The notes under the pieces were generated by a model. It saw nothing but the letters and a program-made list of their open reading frames with translations. It was not told where the DNA came from and did no database searches. Both the position numbers and the translations under genes were made by a program. Shown here in pieces: positions 26,289 through 35,733 of a stretch of 63,944 nt of DNA (its first letter is position 1; every line of letters begins with the position of its first letter). The DNA comes from Rhizobium sp. FKL33 (GTDB lineage: Bacteria; Pseudomonadota; Alphaproteobacteria; Rhizobiales; Rhizobiaceae), in assembly GCF_005222915.1 (NCBI RefSeq), contig NZ_STFX01000034.1, positions 1 through 63,944 on the forward strand, in the 5' to 3' direction.

Positions 26289-27422
26289 TCAGCGCAGCAG
26301 GGCCCGGGCTTCGTCGATGCCGAAGGCGGCCGGCTGGGTGCAGGTGGTGCGGATATCCACCGCCTTGCCCTCTTCGGCGCTCTTGAGGATCGAGGTCAGC
26401 ACGTCGATCGTATGCAGCGAACGGTCGAGCGAGCAGCGATAATCACCGCCGGTCTCGAGGCTCGCCATCATGTCCGACAGGCCGACGCCGCGATAATTGG
26501 CCTGCGTTCCCCAGGAAAAATCATAGTTCTTCGCGGTCATCGGGTGATCCCAGACCTCGACCTCCTGGGGCTCGCGATCGGTTCCCGCCACTTCGACCTT
26601 GCCGCCGAAGAAGTTGGGATCCGGAACGAAGATCGCGCCGTCGGTGCCGTAGAGCTCCATGTTCTGGTGGCGATGCGCCCAGACGTCCCAGCTGGCCATC
26701 AGCGCCACCTGCGCGCCCGAAGTGAATTCCAGCACGGCATGAATGTTGGTGGCGACGATCACTGGCACCTTCTCGCCGTTGCGCGGGCCATTGGTGATGG
26801 TGCGCTCCTCCTTGGCCTTGTTGGCGAGCGCCACGACGCGCTTCACCGGGCCGATGAGATTGACGAGATTGTTGACGTAATAGGGGCCCATGTCGAGGAT
26901 GGGCCCGCCGCCCGGCTGGAAGAAGAAGTCCGGGTTCGGATGCCACATTTCCATGCCCGGCCCGAGCACATGGCAGGTGCCGGACATGATCTTGCCCAGC
27001 TTGCCACTGTCGATCAGATTGCGGGCGTACTGGTGGGAGCCGCCGAGATAGGTGTCGGGCGCCGAGCCGACGCGCAGGCCCTTTTCATTGGCGATGCGGC
27101 GGAGGTCCTCGCCCTGCTCGATCGTCAGCACGAAGGGCTTTTCCGAATAGACATGCTTGCCGGCTTCGAGCGCCTTCTTGGAAACGGGATAATGCGCTTC
27201 CGGAATGGTCAGGTTGACGACCACGTCCACATCGGGATTGGCGAGCAGCGCGTCGACATCCTGGGCCAGGATGCCGAATTGCTCGGCTTTCGCCTCAGCA
27301 GCGGCCATATGCAGGTCGGCGCAGGCGACGACCTTGAGATTCTTGAACATCGGGATCAGGCGGAAATAGGCTTCGGAAATATTTCCGCAGCCGATGACGC
27401 CAACGCCATATTCCTTGGTCAT
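26289..27422 (-). CDS. Gfo/Idh/MocA-family NAD(P)-dependent oxidoreductase
   Basis: 377 aa. N-terminal Rossmann domain (VGVIGCGNISEAYF, then VVACADLH), PDVDVVVNLTIPEAH, and the family EKPF signature (YSEKPFVL, catalytic Lys near 97), then the C-terminal beta-sheet domain (GGGPILDMGPYYVNNLVNL). The family oxidises, reduces or epimerises sugars and inositols. ATG 27422 has GAGGACGAG upstream; the longer open frame to 27581 overlaps the neighbouring gene and was rejected. Last gene of the operon. Substrate unknown, probably a sugar released by the GH2 enzyme. Confidence 0.9.
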   Translation of the reverse strand: MTKEYGVGVIGCGNISEAYFRLIPMFKNLKVVACADLHMAAAEAKAEQFGILAQDVDALLANPDVDVVVNLTIPEAHYPVSKKALEAGKHVYSEKPFVLTIEQGEDLRRIANEKGLRVGSAPDTYLGGSHQYARNLIDSGKLGKIMSGTCHVLGPGMEMWHPNPDFFFQPGGGPILDMGPYYVNNLVNLIGPVKRVVALANKAKEERTITNGPRNGEKVPVIVATNIHAVLEFTSGAQVALMASWDVWAHRHQNMELYGTDGAIFVPDPNFFGGKVEVAGTDREPQEVEVWDHPMTAKNYDFSWGTQANYRGVGLSDMMASLETGGDYRCSLDRSLHTIDVLTSILKSAEEGKAVDIRTTCTQPAAFGIDEARALLR

Positions 27423-27435
27423 GATTTTCTCGTCC

Positions 27436-28197
27436 TCAGAAGGATTGGATGGTCTGGATGGAGCGCGTCGCGCAACGGGTGATGTCGGACGGATTGTCAT
27501 GCTCGACGACGAAATGGCGCGCCTTGGTGGATTTGAGCGCCGCCCAGATGGTCGGCCAGGCGACGGTTCCATGGCCGACATCGGCCCAGCCGCCCTCCTC
27601 GATGTTTTCGCCGGCCGGCGCGATGTCCTTGATATGGGCCGAGGTGATGCGGTCCTTATAGGCTTCGATGAATTTCAGGGGATCGGCGCCGCCGCGCACC
27701 ACCCAGGCGACGTCCATCTCCCAGGACAGCGACGGACCGCCTTCGAAGATGCGGTCATGCGGCAGCGAGCCGTCGGCGAGCGCGACGAATTCGAAATCGT
27801 GATTGTGCCAGCCGAAATCGAAGCCGGCGTCGCGGAAGGGTTTGCCGGCCTTTTCGAGCCGAGCGCCGAACGCCGTCCAGCCGTCTGCGTCCTTCGGACG
27901 GTCGTCGGGCATCACATAGGGGCAATAGACGGCGTCCATGCCGAGCGTGCGGGCGATATCGAGCATGCGGCCCGTTTCGTTCTCGAGCTGGTCGAGACCG
28001 AAATGGCCGGTCGCCATGGTCAGTCCGTTGGCGTCGAGATCGGCCTTGAGCGCCTTGACGGCGTCAGTGTCCATCGGCCCGTAAATGCCGCCGAAACCCT
28101 CGACTTCCTTATAGCCGAGCTTGCCGAGCAGCTTGAAGATTTCCGAAAGCGGCGGAAAATTGCGCGCACTGTAGAGCTGAAACGAGACTTTGGTCAT
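27436..28197 (-). CDS. Sugar phosphate isomerase/epimerase (xylose-isomerase-like TIM barrel)
   Basis: 253 aa AP-endonuclease-2/IolE-type TIM barrel. Visible metal-site segments are KEVEGFG (Glu), FDFGWHNHDFEF (His/His/Asp) and SLSWEMDVAWVVRGG (Glu/Asp), then ITSAHIKD and VVEHDNPSD (His, Glu). The ATG at 28197 is preceded by GGAGG. It sits between the GH2 and Gfo/Idh genes; this oxidoreductase-isomerase pair is a common sugar-conversion module (3-keto-sugar chemistry is one known use), but the reaction here is not established. Confidence 0.87.
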   Translation of the reverse strand: MTKVSFQLYSARNFPPLSEIFKLLGKLGYKEVEGFGGIYGPMDTDAVKALKADLDANGLTMATGHFGLDQLENETGRMLDIARTLGMDAVYCPYVMPDDRPKDADGWTAFGARLEKAGKPFRDAGFDFGWHNHDFEFVALADGSLPHDRIFEGGPSLSWEMDVAWVVRGGADPLKFIEAYKDRITSAHIKDIAPAGENIEEGGWADVGHGTVAWPTIWAALKSTKARHFVVEHDNPSDITRCATRSIQTIQSF

Positions 28198-28263
28198 GGT
28201 GTCCTCCATTGAGCGCCCGAAGGCGGAAATTGGGTGGAGATGATTGGATGCAGTCGTGCAATG

Positions 28264-28389
28264 CCTCTCATCCCCCTGCCGGGACCTTCTCCCCGCGCCT
28301 GCGGGGAGAAGGGGATTGTGGCGCGACCTCCGCTCCATCGTCCTTCTCCCCGCAATGCGGGGAGAAGGTGGCGGCAGCCGGATGAGGGG
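28264..28389. repeat. Rhizobial-type intergenic palindromic element, copy B (inverted relative to A and C)
   Basis: 126 bp with both CCTTCTCCCCGC/GCGGGGAGAAGG stems. The GGTGGCGGCAGCCGGATGAG end is here on the right, so the element is reversed relative to copies A and C. It separates the GH2 stop (28416) from the isomerase start (28197). Confidence 0.9.
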
Positions 28390-28415
28390 CGAAGCACGCC
28401 GCCTAACTCAAATCC

Positions 28416-30857
28416 TCACTCCACCGCCTGACACGACTGCAGATCCCGCAGCACGAAGCGCGGAGTCGCCGACGGATCTTCAGCGGTGAAGGTGATGATG
28501 CGGTTTTCCCCGGAAAGCAAGTCGAAGGCGTTGTCGGAGAAACGTCCGGCCACATCCGCTTCCAGCATCACGAACAGGGCGAGACCGGCGGAGTTCAGCG
28601 AAATCCGCCAACGCCCCTCGCCCACGGCCTGCGCCTTATAGACAAGGCCGGCGGGCGCGAGATCGAGCGTCTTGTAGCTTGTCGCCACATGGTGACCGCG
28701 ATCTTCATTGCCGGCCGAAGTCCGAAAATCCCAAAACAGCAGGTGATCTCCGGGGATTTCGCTGGCGGAAATCGTCTCCAGCGTCATCGCCCTGTCGGGT
28801 CTGCAGGTCGCCTTGGCGGACCGCAGCGGATGCCGCGCGCCGGCGAGATCGACGGTGTAGAAGTCCGCGGACACCTCGATATTGTCCGAGAGGTCGTTGA
28901 TCATCCGCATCTCGATCTCGGAGCCATCCGGCGAGGGGATCGCGACCAGCGTCACCGGCTCGAAGAAACGACGCGCCTGATAATGCATGGCCTTCCAGTT
29001 GCCGCCGTAATCGAGGCTGGCCCAGGAGGCCACCGGCCAGGTGTCGTTGAGCTGCCAGATGATCGTGCCCATGCAATGCGGCTTGAGCGAGCGCCAGTAA
29101 TCGATCGCCGTCTTGATCGCCAGACCTTGCTGGATCTGGCTGAGATAGACGAAATTGGCGAAATCCTTGGGAAAGCGGAAATAGCGGAACATCGTGCCCG
29201 CGATCCGCTCATTGCCGCCCGGATTCTTCTGATGGACCTCCATCACCGGCGAGGCGATGTTGATGTCCTTCTTCTCCGCGAACTGACTGATCAGCAGGTT
29301 CGACGTATAGGACTGAAAGCCGAATTCCGAACAGAAGCGCGGCTTGACAGTGCGATAGTGATCGAACGACTTGTTCTCGTGCCAGACCGACCAGAAATGC
29401 ATGTCGCCGGAGCCGTCCGCATGCCAGGCGTCGCCGAAATTGAGATAGCCGCAGGACGGGCTCGACGGCCACCAGAGCGCATCGGCGTCAGCCTTGCGCA
29501 GCGCCGTTTCGATGGTGCGGTTCAGCCTGTCATAGGAGACGAGGTAGCGGTCGCGATCCTTCTTCGAGCAGTCGAACCAGTTGAGAGCGCCGACCAGTTC
29601 ATTGTCGCCGCACCAGAGCGCGATCGAGGCGTGATGGCCGAGCCGCTTGACCTGGTATTCGACCTCATGCGCGACGTTGTCGAGAAACTCGGGCGTCGAC
29701 GGATAGAGATTGCAGGCGAACATGAAGTCCTGCCACACCAACAGCCCCAGCCGGTCGCAGATGTCGTAGAACCAGTCATGCTCGTAGAAGCCGCCGCCCC
29801 AGATGCGGATCATGTTCATGTTCGCATCGACGGCCGATTGCAGCAGGGCTTCGGTCTTTTCAGGGCTCGTGCGGGAAAACAGCGCGTCGGCGGGAATCCA
29901 GTTGGCGCCCTTGCAGAACACCTCCTGGCCGTTGACCCGGAATGCGAAACGATTGCCCGCCTCATCCTTGTCGGTCACGAGTTTGATGGAGCGTAGCCCG
30001 ATCGTCTTGACCACGGTCTCGTCGCCGACCGTTACTTTCAGCGTGTAGAGTTCCTGCGCGCCAGAGCCGGCCGGTTGCCACAGCCTCGGTTTCTCCACGA
30101 CAAAGACATGATGCAGCACGGTTTCGCCCGCGCTGACGCCGCATTCGCGGCGCAGAGACCAGCCGTCGAGTTCGAATTGGACAGGCGCGGTTCCCGGATC
30201 GCGCGCGTAAAGCGTCACGGCCACGTCGAGCTCGACACTTCCATCCTTCTTATGCTTCTGCGTGACGGTGACGTGCTCGATGCGGGCCGTCTCGATCTTC
30301 TTGAGCGCGATCGTCCCATAGAGCCCCGAAGGCGCGAGCGCGATGTTCCAGTCCCAGCCGAAATGGCATTGCGGCTTGCGCAGCATGTTGCCGTAGGGGA
30401 TGGGGCAGTTCATCTTGAGCCACGGCACTTCGAACGGCTGCGCGTCATAGACCTTCTTGCCCTCGGCGACGGGCGAATGCAGTGTGACCGAGATTTCGTT
30501 CGCGCCCGGCTTCAGCGCGCCCGTCACGTCAGGACGATAGCGGCGGAAGCAATTGTCGGTGCGCGCGACGACGATGCCGTTGACGCGGATCGTGGCGACC
30601 GTGTCGACATAATCGAGATCGAGATACCAGTCGCCGTCGACCACGCCCAGCGGCAGGTCGAAGCTGCGCGTCAGCGTCCAGTCCTTATGCGCGACCCATT
30701 GAACCAGTTCCTCATTCTTGCCGAAATAGGGATCCGGGATCACGTCCTGCGCCTGCAGCGCCGAATGAACATCGCCGGGAAGCGCGATCGTCAGCCCCTC
30801 GGGCTGCCCCTCGGCGGCGAGCGACCAGGAGCCGGAAAGATCGATCAGATGGGTCAT
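28416..30857 (-). CDS. Glycoside hydrolase family 2, beta-mannosidase-like
   Basis: 813 aa, no signal peptide, so it acts on imported oligosaccharide. Sugar-binding jelly roll (residues 1-180, start HLIDLSGSWSLA, FFGK-type PDPYFGKNEELVQWV), Ig-like domain, then a TIM barrel about 290-580. Acid/base Glu about 420 in SIALWCGDNELVGAL; nucleophile Glu about 511 in RFCSEFGFQSY; NMIRIWGGGFYEHDWFYD is typical of GH2 beta-mannosidases and not beta-galactosidases. Length fits beta-mannosidases (800-880). ATG 30857 follows AAAGGA. Flanked on both sides by palindromic elements, inside the ABC transporter operon. Confidence 0.9.
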   Translation of the reverse strand: MTHLIDLSGSWSLAAEGQPEGLTIALPGDVHSALQAQDVIPDPYFGKNEELVQWVAHKDWTLTRSFDLPLGVVDGDWYLDLDYVDTVATIRVNGIVVARTDNCFRRYRPDVTGALKPGANEISVTLHSPVAEGKKVYDAQPFEVPWLKMNCPIPYGNMLRKPQCHFGWDWNIALAPSGLYGTIALKKIETARIEHVTVTQKHKKDGSVELDVAVTLYARDPGTAPVQFELDGWSLRRECGVSAGETVLHHVFVVEKPRLWQPAGSGAQELYTLKVTVGDETVVKTIGLRSIKLVTDKDEAGNRFAFRVNGQEVFCKGANWIPADALFSRTSPEKTEALLQSAVDANMNMIRIWGGGFYEHDWFYDICDRLGLLVWQDFMFACNLYPSTPEFLDNVAHEVEYQVKRLGHHASIALWCGDNELVGALNWFDCSKKDRDRYLVSYDRLNRTIETALRKADADALWWPSSPSCGYLNFGDAWHADGSGDMHFWSVWHENKSFDHYRTVKPRFCSEFGFQSYTSNLLISQFAEKKDINIASPVMEVHQKNPGGNERIAGTMFRYFRFPKDFANFVYLSQIQQGLAIKTAIDYWRSLKPHCMGTIIWQLNDTWPVASWASLDYGGNWKAMHYQARRFFEPVTLVAIPSPDGSEIEMRMINDLSDNIEVSADFYTVDLAGARHPLRSAKATCRPDRAMTLETISASEIPGDHLLFWDFRTSAGNEDRGHHVATSYKTLDLAPAGLVYKAQAVGEGRWRISLNSAGLALFVMLEADVAGRFSDNAFDLLSGENRIITFTAEDPSATPRFVLRDLQSCQAVE

Positions 30858-30903
30858 GCACTCATTCCTTTGAAGTGGCCGTACGGGGGCGCGGCAGGGG
30901 GTG

Positions 30904-31027
30904 CCCCTCATCCGGCTGCCGCCACCTTCTCCCCGCGGGCGGGGAGAAGGACGATCAGGACAAGCGCCTCGCCCCAAGCCCCTTCTCCCCGCCTGCGGGG
31001 AGAAGGTCCCGGCAGGGGGATGAGGGG
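30904..31027. repeat. Rhizobial-type intergenic palindromic element, copy C
   Basis: 124 bp, same orientation as copy A, with stems at about 30926-30950 and 30980-31006. It fills the gap between the ABC ATPase stop (31039) and the GH2 start (30857). Confidence 0.9.
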
Positions 31028-31038
31028 CTCAAAGCCGC

Positions 31039-32121
<1,083 letters not shown>

Positions 32122-32125
32122 GCGG

Positions 32126-33016
32126 TTACCCCTTCACTGCGCCGGCGGCGATGCCGCGCACGAAATACTTGCCGGAGATGAAGTAGATGCCGAGCGGCAC
32201 GAGGCCGGTCAGAATGGTCGCCGCCATGTTGACGTTGTACTCCTTCACCCCTTGCGTGGCGTTGACGATATTGTTGAGCTGCACGGTCATCGGCCAGTTG
32301 CGCATGCCTGCGAAGACCACGCCGAACAGGAAGTCGTTCCAGATGCCGGTGATCTGCAGGATGACCGCCACGGTGATGATCGGCACCGCCATCGGCAGCA
32401 TGATCTGGAAGAAGATCTGCCAGAAGCCCGCGCCGTCGACGCGCGCCGCAGAGAACAGTTCGCGCGGCAGCGAGGCGAAATAGTTGCGGATCAGCAAGGT
32501 CAGGATCGGCATGCCGAAGATCGTATGCACGATGATGACCCCGTGCAGCGTGCCATAGGAGCCGAGCGTCCGCAGGATGATCGTCAGCGGATAGAGCATC
32601 ACCTGATAGGGGATGAACGAGCCGAAGATCAGCATGGTGAAGAAGACTTCGGAACCCTTGAAGCGCCAGAAGGACAGCACATAGCCGTTCACGGACGCAA
32701 TCGCGATCGACACGATCGTCGAGGGCACGAGAATGATCACCGAATTCCAGAACCCGACCTTCAGGCCTTCGCATTGCAGGCCGGTGCAGGCCGAATTCCA
32801 GGCCTTGTCCCAGGCCTCGAAGGTGATCTCAACCGGCGGCGAAAAGATATTGCCGAGACGGATTTCCGGCATGCCCTTCAGCGAGGTCACGACCATCACG
32901 TAAAGCGGCATCAGGTAATAGATCGCCACCACGATCAGCACGCCGTAGAGCATGATGCGGGACGGATTGAGAACTTTCTGAGGTTTCGGCCCGCGCGGGC
33001 CTTCGATCATGGCCAT
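32126..33016 (-). CDS. Carbohydrate ABC transporter permease (MalG-like)
   Basis: 296 aa CUT1 inner-membrane permease with six hydrophobic segments. The EAA loop for ATPase contact reads SAARVDGAGFWQIFFQIMLP near 195. ATG 33016 was chosen because GCGGAGA lies at suitable spacing; an open frame extends to 33043. It lies 4 bp after its partner permease. Confidence 0.93.
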   Translation of the reverse strand: MAMIEGPRGPKPQKVLNPSRIMLYGVLIVVAIYYLMPLYVMVVTSLKGMPEIRLGNIFSPPVEITFEAWDKAWNSACTGLQCEGLKVGFWNSVIILVPSTIVSIAIASVNGYVLSFWRFKGSEVFFTMLIFGSFIPYQVMLYPLTIILRTLGSYGTLHGVIIVHTIFGMPILTLLIRNYFASLPRELFSAARVDGAGFWQIFFQIMLPMAVPIITVAVILQITGIWNDFLFGVVFAGMRNWPMTVQLNNIVNATQGVKEYNVNMAATILTGLVPLGIYFISGKYFVRGIAAGAVKG

Positions 33017-33020
33017 GGGT

Positions 33021-33914
33021 CTATCTCCGCCTCGCGCCGCCATATTCGTAATACATCCAGGGGATCAGGATGATCAGCACCGCCACCAGCATCACCGTGG
33101 AGCCGGCGAGGCCCTGGCCGAGATTGTTGCCGCCGAACATGTAGTCGAAAACATATTTGGCGGGCACGTCAGAGAAGTTGCCCGGACCGCCCTTGGTCAA
33201 GGCGACGATCAGGTCATAGGTGCGCACCACGCCCGCCGCCGAAATCACCAGATTGGTGATCAGCACCGGCCGCATGATCGGCAGCACGATGAACAGATAG
33301 GTCTTCCATTTCGGAATGCCGTCGACGCGCGCGGCTTTCCAGATCTCTTCGTCGACCGTGCGCAGGCCGGCGAGCATCAGCACCATGGTCAGGCCCGTGC
33401 CCTGCCAGAGACCGGCGAGCAGCACCGCATACATGACCGTGTTGCGGTTGCCGAGCAGGTTGAACTTGAAATCGGTGAAGCCCCAGCCCTGCACGACCTT
33501 CTGGAAGCCGAACATCGGATCGAGCATCCACTGCCAGGCGATGCCGGTCACGATGAAGGACAGAGCGAAGGGATAGAGATAGATGGTCCTGAACGAATTC
33601 TCGAAGCGGATCTTCTGGTCCAGCAGCACGGCCATCACAAAGCCGAGCACGAAGGATATCGTCAGCGACGCCACGCCGTAGAACAGGATGTTGCGATAGG
33701 CGTAGCCCCAGCGCGAGGCCTTGAACAGGCGGATATACTGGTCGAAGCCGACAAAGGTCAGTTCCGGCAGCGTGCGCGAGGCGGTGAAGGAATAAAGGAT
33801 GGTCCAGATGGAGCATCCGGTGAACACCACCAGCGCGGTGAAGATCATCGGCGAGGATGACACGAGCGCCATCCAGTTCCGAGATATCCATGACGGCTTT
33901 TGCAGCTCTGCCAT
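33021..33914 (-). CDS. Carbohydrate ABC transporter permease (MalF-like)
   Basis: 297 aa CUT1 permease with six predicted membrane segments (the first FTALVVFTGCSIWTILYSF). The EAA loop reads KAARVDGIPKWKTYLFIVLP near 203. GGGGAGG precedes ATG 33914. Partner of the MalG-like permease and of the ATPase at 31039-32121. Confidence 0.93.
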   Translation of the reverse strand: MAELQKPSWISRNWMALVSSSPMIFTALVVFTGCSIWTILYSFTASRTLPELTFVGFDQYIRLFKASRWGYAYRNILFYGVASLTISFVLGFVMAVLLDQKIRFENSFRTIYLYPFALSFIVTGIAWQWMLDPMFGFQKVVQGWGFTDFKFNLLGNRNTVMYAVLLAGLWQGTGLTMVLMLAGLRTVDEEIWKAARVDGIPKWKTYLFIVLPIMRPVLITNLVISAAGVVRTYDLIVALTKGGPGNFSDVPAKYVFDYMFGGNNLGQGLAGSTVMLVAVLIILIPWMYYEYGGARRR

Positions 33915-34014
33915 GTCGCCTCCCCAAATTTATCAACACTTTGGGCGGCCGCGCAGAAGCGCGACATCCAGTCCGATGCGCCGACCGATCATGGCCATTG
34001 CGTGAAGCCGAAGA

Positions 34015-34041
34015 CCCCGGCGCGACGACGCCGCGCCGGGG
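34015..34041 (-). promoter_or_regulatory. Intercistronic GC-rich stem-loop after the binding-protein gene
   Basis: CCCCGGCGCG and CGCGCCGGGG form a perfect 10-bp stem with a seven-base loop, 15 bp downstream of the binding-protein stop. No U-tract follows on the minus strand. It is more likely an mRNA 3'-end stabiliser (as after malE) that raises binding-protein yield over the permeases than a full terminator. Confidence 0.65.
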
Positions 34042-34056
34042 ACGATCGTCAGACGA

Positions 34057-35301
34057 TCAGTTGGCTTCCTTGATGATCTCGACGAAGCGAGCCTGGGCTT
34101 CTTCGGGAGTCATTTCGGGCGTGTTGAAATACTCGACCCACATGTCTTCCATCTGCTTCTGCGTGTCGGACGAGAAGGACTGTTCGCCCGACGGCAGGAT
34201 GTTGTCGGGGTTTTCGAGGATTTTGATGCCCTTCTGCATGCAGGCGTTGGCGGCATTCATGTCGATGTCGCCGCGGATCGGCAGGGAGCCCTTCTTGAGG
34301 TTGAAGGCGACCTGCGTTTCCTTGCTGACCAGCAGCGAAGCAAGCTTCAGCTGGGCTTCGACCTGCTCGGCATTGTCGCCCTTCGGCTTGGGGAAGTAGA
34401 AAGCGTCGCCGCCGGTGTCGAGCACGGCCTGCATGCCGAGACCCGGCAAGCAGTCATAGTCCTTACCCGCGACCTGACCGGCCACGGAGAATTCGCCCTG
34501 CGCCCAGTCGCCCATGATCTGCGCGCCAGCCTTGCCGGTGATCACCATATTGGTGGCGTCGTTCCAGGCGCGGCCGACGAAGCCGTCATCCACAAGACCG
34601 CGGGCGTCGGCGATCGCCTGGAACACCTTGGTCATTTCCGGAGAAGCGGCCGCTTCCGCATCCTTGTTGATCTGGATCTTCTTGTAGAGATCGACGCCGC
34701 CGATGGCGATCTGGAAGACGCCGGCCATGCCATTGATCTGCCAGGGCTCGCCGCCGACTGCGAGCGGGGTCACGCCCTTTTCCTTGAGCTTCGGCGCTTC
34801 GGTGACGAATTCAGCCCAGGTGGTCGGCACTTTCAGGCCATTGTCTTCGAAGACGTGACGATTGACCCACATCCACTGGAAGGAGTGGATGTTGACCGGC
34901 ACGCAGAAGATCTTGCCGTCATAGGTGCAGCTGTCGAGCAGCTTGGACGGACGAATGAAGTCCTTCCAGCCTTCCTTTTCGGCGATCGGCGTCAGGTCGG
35001 TCATCAGGCCGGCCTTGACGAGATCTTCGGCGTCGCGGCCGGTGTTGAGCTGGGTGGCGCCCATGGGATCGCCGCCGGAAATGCGCGACAGGATGATCTG
35101 GCGGGCATTGTCGCCGCCGGCGATCGCGCCGTCCTTCCACTTGATGCCATTGGCCTCGGCGGCCTTGGCGAATTCGGCCACGGCCGCGGCTTCGCCGCCC
35201 GAGGTCCACCAATGGGTCACTTCGAGTTCAGCCGCTTGGGCCATACCGAAGGACAGCGAAACGGAAGCCGCCAGGGCTCCTGCAAAAAGCCTGATGTTCA
35301 T
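34057..35301 (-). CDS. Sugar ABC transporter substrate-binding protein
   Basis: 414 aa, signal peptide 1-23 (cleavage after AQA). CUT1 cluster-B family: LEVTHWWTSGGEAAAVAEFA at the start, then QLNTGRDAEDL, FCVPVNIHSFQWMWVNRHVF, WQINGMAGVFQIAIGG and IMGDWAQGEF. These resemble the GtsA/glucose-mannose-type binding proteins, though the enzymes in the operon (GH2) suggest an oligosaccharide. Two internal Cys pairs could form disulfides. First gene of the operon, with LacI-type operator candidates just upstream. Confidence 0.92.
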   Translation of the reverse strand: MNIRLFAGALAASVSLSFGMAQAAELEVTHWWTSGGEAAAVAEFAKAAEANGIKWKDGAIAGGDNARQIILSRISGGDPMGATQLNTGRDAEDLVKAGLMTDLTPIAEKEGWKDFIRPSKLLDSCTYDGKIFCVPVNIHSFQWMWVNRHVFEDNGLKVPTTWAEFVTEAPKLKEKGVTPLAVGGEPWQINGMAGVFQIAIGGVDLYKKIQINKDAEAAASPEMTKVFQAIADARGLVDDGFVGRAWNDATNMVITGKAGAQIMGDWAQGEFSVAGQVAGKDYDCLPGLGMQAVLDTGGDAFYFPKPKGDNAEQVEAQLKLASLLVSKETQVAFNLKKGSLPIRGDIDMNAANACMQKGIKILENPDNILPSGEQSFSSDTQKQMEDMWVEYFNTPEMTPEEAQARFVEIIKEAN

Positions 35302-35317
35302 GAGTCTCCTCCCTCAC

Positions 35318-35329
35318 TGAAACGTTGCC
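35318..35329 (-). promoter_or_regulatory. Candidate LacI-family operator near the binding-protein start
   Basis: TGAAACGTTGCC has the central CG and AACGTT core typical of LacI/GalR operators. It lies about 20 bp before the ATG of the binding-protein gene, so a bound repressor would block early transcription. Confidence 0.4.
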
Positions 35330-35408
35330 GGAAAAACTTATTCGAAAGCGATCGAGGCTGCAACCACCAAGACGCTATTTTTTTCGAGCCTCGTCGTAAA
35401 CCCCTCTA

Positions 35409-35416
35409 AAACGTTT
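35409..35416. promoter_or_regulatory. Candidate LacI-family operator, perfect AAACGTTT palindrome
   Basis: An eight-base palindrome, extended on the left by CTA and on the right by GAA. It is centred about 90 bp from the similar site near the binding-protein start, which could allow looping by a dimer-of-dimers. Inference only. Confidence 0.4.
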
Positions 35417-35525
35417 GAAATTCTTAAAACCTACCACCCGAAAGGTATTTAACGACAATATTTCCCCAACGTCAAGAGTGCTACTATGATACTGATTTTT
35501 CTAGTTAATCATACTTTTCGGATTG

Positions 35526-35545
35526 TGAACGCTCGTGGACGTTCA
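35526..35545. promoter_or_regulatory. Inverted repeat TGAACG-N8-CGTTCA
   Basis: Six-base perfect arms with an eight-base spacer, about 190 bp before the lacI-family ATG; possible operator or start of that gene's promoter region. Confidence 0.3.
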
Positions 35546-35733
35546 TGTTGCGCTTGCGAGTGGCTAAAATACCGCCTTCGCTATCGCAGCAAGACATGGT
35601 TGTGCGCCGCCGCAACGAATAGCACTCGACAAATGAACTGCAACGTTACAGATTTTAAGACTTAGAGGAGGACGGCGTGGCGCTTTTTGCAGAACTGGCG
35701 TAGGACGCTCCGGGGCATGACAAGGAATGAACC

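Larger units (their letters stand above)
35302..35733. other. Divergent regulatory region between binding-protein and lacI-family genes
   Basis: 432 bp without a gene; AT-rich at 35390-35520. It contains AACGTT-centred sites (TGAAACGTTGCC at 35318-35329, AAACGTTT at 35409-35416) that fit LacI-family operator design, and TGAACG...CGTTCA at 35526-35545. Both promoters must lie here. I do not assign -35/-10 elements. Confidence 0.6.
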
